Origin: Pseudomonadota bacterium
Lineage (GTDB): Bacteria; Desulfobacterota; Desulfobaccia; Desulfobaccales; 0-14-0-80-60-11
Direction of reading: 5' to 3'
NCBI GenBank assembly: GCA_018897875.1
Contig: JAHIKF010000178.1
Location: forward strand, 1-7,508
Length of the DNA: 7,508 nt
Below, in pieces: positions 4,802 through 7,508 of this stretch. The notes beneath the pieces are model-generated. The model worked only from the letters and a program-made list of their open reading frames with translations. It was not told the DNA's origin and did not search any database. Every line of letters begins with the position of its first letter. The first letter of the stretch is position 1. The translations under genes and the position numbers were made by a program.

Positions 4802-6199
4802 CTGGAGTACGAAGCCGACATCGGGTTGGAGGTCCACGCCCATCTGCTCACCGCCAGCAAAATCTTCTGCGGCTGCGCCACCGCGTTCGGGGCCCCGCCC
4901 AATACCCATGTCTGCGAGGTCTGCCTGGGGATGCCCGGGAGTCTACCGGTCCTGAACCGGAAAGCCGTGGAGTTCGCCCTGAAAATGGCCCTGGCCACCA
5001 ACTGCCGGGTCAATCCCGAATCGGTGTTCGCCCGGAAAAACTACTTTTATCCCGACCTGCCGAAAGGTTACCAGATCTCCCAATACGAACTTCCCCTGGC
5101 GGAGCAAGGCTTTCTTGACATCAAGGTCGAAGGTGCGGCCCGGCGCATCGGCATCACCCGCATTCATATGGAAGAAGATGCGGGTAAACTGATCCACAGC
5201 GAATCCCGGCCGGTGAGCTTCGTGGACTTTAACCGCACCGGGGTGCCGCTCATCGAGATCGTCAGCGAACCGGATATGCGCACCCCCGAAGAGGCGGTGG
5301 AGTACCTCAAGGAGCTGCGCAAGATCCTTCTATATCTGGAGATTTGCGACGGCAACATGGAGGAAGGTTCGCTCCGGTGCGACGCCAACATCTCCCTGCG
5401 CCCGGTGGGGCAGACCGAGTTTGGCACCAGGGCCGAGCTCAAGAACATGAACTCCTTCCGGTTCGTCAAAGCGGCCCTGGAGTACGAAATCAAGCGGCAG
5501 CGGGCGCTTTTAGCCGCCGGGCGGGAAATCGTCCAGGAGACCCGCCTGTGGGATACGGCCGTCAACCAGACCGTGTCCATGCGGGGCAAGGAAGAGGCCC
5601 ACGACTACCGTTACTTCCCCGACCCGGACCTGGTACCGGTTAAAGTCGAGGCCCAATGGTTAGAATCCTTACCAATACCGGAGTTGCCGGCGGCGCGCCT
5701 GGCCCGCTTCCAGTCTGAATTTGGCCTCCCGGAATACGACGCCGAGGTGCTGACCTCGGATAAGACTCGGGCCGACAAATTCGAGGCCGTTGTAAAGGAC
5801 TTCCCTCACCTCTCCCCCAAACAGGTGAGCAATTGGTTCCTGGATGACCCCACTTCCATGTCAACTATTACGCCTGCGACCTCAGGAATTTTGCTGACTT
5901 TAGTTGAAAAAGGCACGATCAGCCGCAATCAGGCTAAGGAAGTGTTGAAAGAAGTGGTAGCTACCGGCAAAGACCCGGAAGCCATCATTAAAGAAAAAGG
6001 CCTGACTCAGATCAGCGACACCGGGGAGCTTTCGACCGCAGCCCAGGAGATCATCAACGCCAATCCCAAGGAGGCGGCCGACTACCGGGGCGGCAAGACC
6101 AAGGTCATGGGCTTTTTTGTGGGCCAACTGATGAAAAAAACCAAGGGCCAGGCTAACCCGCAGCTGGCCAATGAGATATTTCACAAGCTGTTAGGGTAG
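4802..6199 (+). CDS. gatB: Aspartyl/glutamyl-tRNA(Asn/Gln) amidotransferase subunit B
   Basis: GatB is the kinase/transamidase subunit of GatCAB. It phosphorylates Glu-tRNA(Gln) or Asp-tRNA(Asn) and converts it to the amide with ammonia from GatA. The protein is 465 aa if it starts at CTG 4802, reading (M)EYEADIGLEVHAHL, the family's standard N-terminus with Glu10 and His12 of the metal site in place. The next possible start, TTG 4826, would delete this conserved strand. CxC (Cys23, Cys25) and CxxC (Cys38, Cys41) form the zinc-type motif. ANISLRP, ELKNMNSFRFVKAA and YRYFPDPDLVPV follow in the cradle domain. The C-terminal tail domain ends with GKTKVMGFFVGQLMKKTKGQ and ANPQLANEIFHKLL. Neither gatA nor gatC is next to it: thiF is divergent upstream and mtnA follows. 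Identity is certain; only the start codon is uncertain. Confidence 0.96.
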   Translation: MEYEADIGLEVHAHLLTASKIFCGCATAFGAPPNTHVCEVCLGMPGSLPVLNRKAVEFALKMALATNCRVNPESVFARKNYFYPDLPKGYQISQYELPLAEQGFLDIKVEGAARRIGITRIHMEEDAGKLIHSESRPVSFVDFNRTGVPLIEIVSEPDMRTPEEAVEYLKELRKILLYLEICDGNMEEGSLRCDANISLRPVGQTEFGTRAELKNMNSFRFVKAALEYEIKRQRALLAAGREIVQETRLWDTAVNQTVSMRGKEEAHDYRYFPDPDLVPVKVEAQWLESLPIPELPAARLARFQSEFGLPEYDAEVLTSDKTRADKFEAVVKDFPHLSPKQVSNWFLDDPTSMSTITPATSGILLTLVEKGTISRNQAKEVLKEVVATGKDPEAIIKEKGLTQISDTGELSTAAQEIINANPKEAADYRGGKTKVMGFFVGQLMKKTKGQANPQLANEIFHKLLG

Positions 6200-6230
6200 T
6201 TGAGCGCAGAGGGATTTGAGGCTCAATAAT

Positions 6231-6259
6231 CCCCCCTGCCCCCCTTTAGAAAAGGGGGG
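6231..6259. repeat. Family C hairpin after gatB
   Basis: CCCCCC (6231-6236) is followed by a 9-bp perfect hairpin, CCCCCCTTT (6239-6247) against AAAGGGGGG (6251-6259). It sits 32 nt after the gatB stop. On the plus strand it is followed by TAAAAAAA, not T's, so gatB and mtnA may be co-transcribed through it. It is the fourth hairpin of this family in the window. Confidence 0.75.
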
Positions 6260-6266
6260 TAAAAAA

Positions 6267-6306
6267 ACCGAAAACCGGAAACCGAAAACGAAAAACCGAA
6301 AACCGG
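6267..6306 (+). repeat. Short degenerate tandem repeat of ACCGAAA
   Basis: Five imperfect copies of an ACCGAAAA/ACCGGAA-type unit run from the family C hairpin to the mtnA ribosome site. The last unit contributes the GGAG (6305-6308) that lies 5 nt before the mtnA ATG, so repeat drift would directly affect mtnA translation. Confidence 0.65.
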
Positions 6307-6313
6307 AGTTAAC

Positions 6314-7363
6314 ATGATCCCCTATTGCAGCATCTGTTGGGATGTGGATAAGGTCAAGTTGCTGGACCAGCGGCGTCTGCCCGCGGAAGAGATCTATCTG
6401 GAGATCCAGGATTATCGCGACATCATCGAGGCCATCCGCACCCTGGCGATCCGGGGAGCCCCGGCCATCGGGGTGGCGGCGGCCATGGGCGCGGCCTTGG
6501 GAGCCTTGGATTTAGATACCCAGGACCCGGGCGAGTTCTTGTCGCGTTTTGAAAAAATTTGCGCCGAGATCGCCCAGGCCCGGCCCACCGCGGTGAACCT
6601 CTTTTGGGCCCTAAACCGCATGCAGCGGCTGGCCCAGGCCCAGGCGGGCCAACCGGTGGCGGCCGTCAAAGCCCGGTTGGTGGCCGAAGCCCAAACCATG
6701 CTCAAGGAAGATGACACCACCAACCGCCGCATGGCCCAGGCGGGACAGGTCCTGATCCACGACGGCCAGCGGGTGCTCACCCACTGCAACACCGGGGCCC
6801 TGGCCACCGGGGCCTACGGCACCGCCCTGGGGGTGTTGCGGGCCGCCTGGGAGGCGGGGAAGCGCTTTTCCGTGTGGGTGGACGAAACCCGGCCCCTCCT
6901 CCAGGGGGCCCGGCTAACCACCTGGGAGTTGGGCAAGCTGGGGATTCCCTACACCCTCATCCCCGACGGGGCCGCGGCCACCCTGATGCACCAGGGCAAG
7001 GTGGACCTGGTCATCCTGGGGGCGGACCGCATCGCCGCTAACGGCGACACCGCCAACAAGATCGGCACCTACAGCGTGGCGGTCCTGGCCCACCATCACG
7101 ACATCCCTTTTTACGTGGCGGCGCCCTTGTCCACCTTTGATTTTTCTCTCCCCGACGGCGACCACATCCCGGTGGAAGAGCGTGACGCCGAGGAGGTGAC
7201 CCATCTCTGGGGGCAGGCGGTGGCCCCGGCCGGGGCCCCGGCCCTGAACCTGGCCTTTGATGTCACCCCCAACGACTTGATTACCGGCATCGTCACGGAG
7301 AAGGGCATCATGGAGCCGCCCTTCTCATCCAGTTTAAAACCCTATCGTCAGACCCAGGAGTGA
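6314..7363 (+). CDS. mtnA: S-methyl-5-thioribose-1-phosphate isomerase
   Basis: MtnA converts methylthioribose 1-phosphate to methylthioribulose 1-phosphate in methionine salvage. Related enzymes also isomerise 5-deoxyribose 1-phosphate, derived from the 5'-deoxyadenosine released by radical-SAM enzymes. The protein is 349 aa, the usual size, and cytosolic. Family motifs in order are LAIRGAPAIGVAAAMGAALG, ARPTAVNLFWAL (89-100), LTHCNTGALATGAYGTALGV with catalytic Cys158, VDETRPLLQGARLT (189-202), ILGADRIAANGDTANKIGTY with catalytic Asp238, IPFYVAAPLSTFD, and FDVTPNDLITGIVTEKGI. The eIF2B-alpha homologues lack this set, so MtnA is the secure call. The ATG has GGAG 5 nt upstream. It may be read with gatB across a 114-bp repeat-filled gap, and a secreted-protein gene follows after 4 bp. 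Confidence 0.96.
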   Translation: MIPYCSICWDVDKVKLLDQRRLPAEEIYLEIQDYRDIIEAIRTLAIRGAPAIGVAAAMGAALGALDLDTQDPGEFLSRFEKICAEIAQARPTAVNLFWALNRMQRLAQAQAGQPVAAVKARLVAEAQTMLKEDDTTNRRMAQAGQVLIHDGQRVLTHCNTGALATGAYGTALGVLRAAWEAGKRFSVWVDETRPLLQGARLTTWELGKLGIPYTLIPDGAAATLMHQGKVDLVILGADRIAANGDTANKIGTYSVAVLAHHHDIPFYVAAPLSTFDFSLPDGDHIPVEERDAEEVTHLWGQAVAPAGAPALNLAFDVTPNDLITGIVTEKGIMEPPFSSSLKPYRQTQE

Positions 7364-7367
7364 GGCG

Positions 7368-7508
7368 ATGCGGACCGTATCCCGATTTTTGCTGGTATGG
7401 TTAATCGTGGCGCTGGCCCAGCCCGCAATGGCCGCCGGTCCTTACAACATCCGGTTTCCGGGGTCCCCCCAAGGCGTCGACCCCCAGGCCCTCACCCTGG
7501 TGGGGGCC
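7368..7508 (+). CDS. Secreted protein of unknown function (partial, 3' end outside)
   Basis: The first 47 codons of a gene begin 4 bp after the mtnA stop, with GGAG 7 nt upstream of the ATG, so it is very likely in the same operon. The product opens with a clear signal peptide: basic MRTVSR, a hydrophobic core LLVWLIVALA, then a PAMA-A cleavage site after residue 22 of the signal-peptidase I type (Ala-x-Ala). The mature start AGPYNIRFPGSPQGVDPQAL does not match a family I recognise. The protein should be exported to the periplasm or beyond. The window edge at 7508 cuts it. Confidence 0.8.
   Translation, partial: MRTVSRFLLVWLIVALAQPAMAAGPYNIRFPGSPQGVDPQALTLVGA

Noticed and set aside
6239..6259. 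An intrinsic terminator of gatB
   Set aside because: The hairpin is strong but is followed by A's on the plus strand; the same hairpin recurs at 2635-2683 and 3763-3781, so it is a dispersed repeat.

Overview
The window is bacterial chromosome, mostly GC-rich. It probably comes from an anaerobic, Desulfobacterota-like (deltaproteobacterial) organism. That guess rests on the oxygen-sensitive ThiH route to the thiazole of thiamine, the use of GatB, and intergenic palindrome families that I associate with such genomes. No rRNA or marker gene is present, so the taxonomy is tentative.

Left part, minus strand (about 4700 down to 1): a thiamine thiazole operon, read thiF (4609-3833), thiG (3563-2787), thiH (1470-325), thiS (211-14), then a gene whose first codons overlap the thiS stop and which leaves the window. 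A good sigma70-type promoter (TTGTTT, 17 bp, TATAAT) lies upstream of thiF. I see no TPP riboswitch. ThiF adenylates the ThiS C-terminus for sulfur loading. ThiH makes dehydroglycine from tyrosine. ThiG joins these with deoxyxylulose 5-phosphate to form the thiazole.

The operon is unusually loose, with gaps of 113 to 345 bp packed with palindromic repeats. Between thiG and thiH sits an unrelated, much more AT-rich gene (1587-2441) encoding an AbiJ-type protein: an AbiJ_NTD4-like N-terminus and an Abi/HEPN-like C-terminus. It is a probable phage-defence gene. The same two palindrome families flank it on both sides in mirror order, as if it were a cassette.

Right part, plus strand (about 4750 to 7508): gatB, transcribed divergently from thiF, appears to start at a rare CTG codon. 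A repeat-filled spacer follows, then mtnA, then 4 bp later the start of a secreted protein of unknown function cut by the window edge. MtnA could salvage methylthioribose 1-phosphate, or the 5-deoxyribose 1-phosphate that arises from radical-SAM enzymes such as ThiH.

The most notable items are the defence gene inside a thiamine operon, the layered palindromic repeats (three hairpins with centres exactly 30 bp apart, an ungapped 44-bp-arm palindrome after thiH, an inverted-heptad-bounded island between thiG and thiF), the CTG start of gatB, and a ThiF lacking the usual sulfur-handling cysteine.
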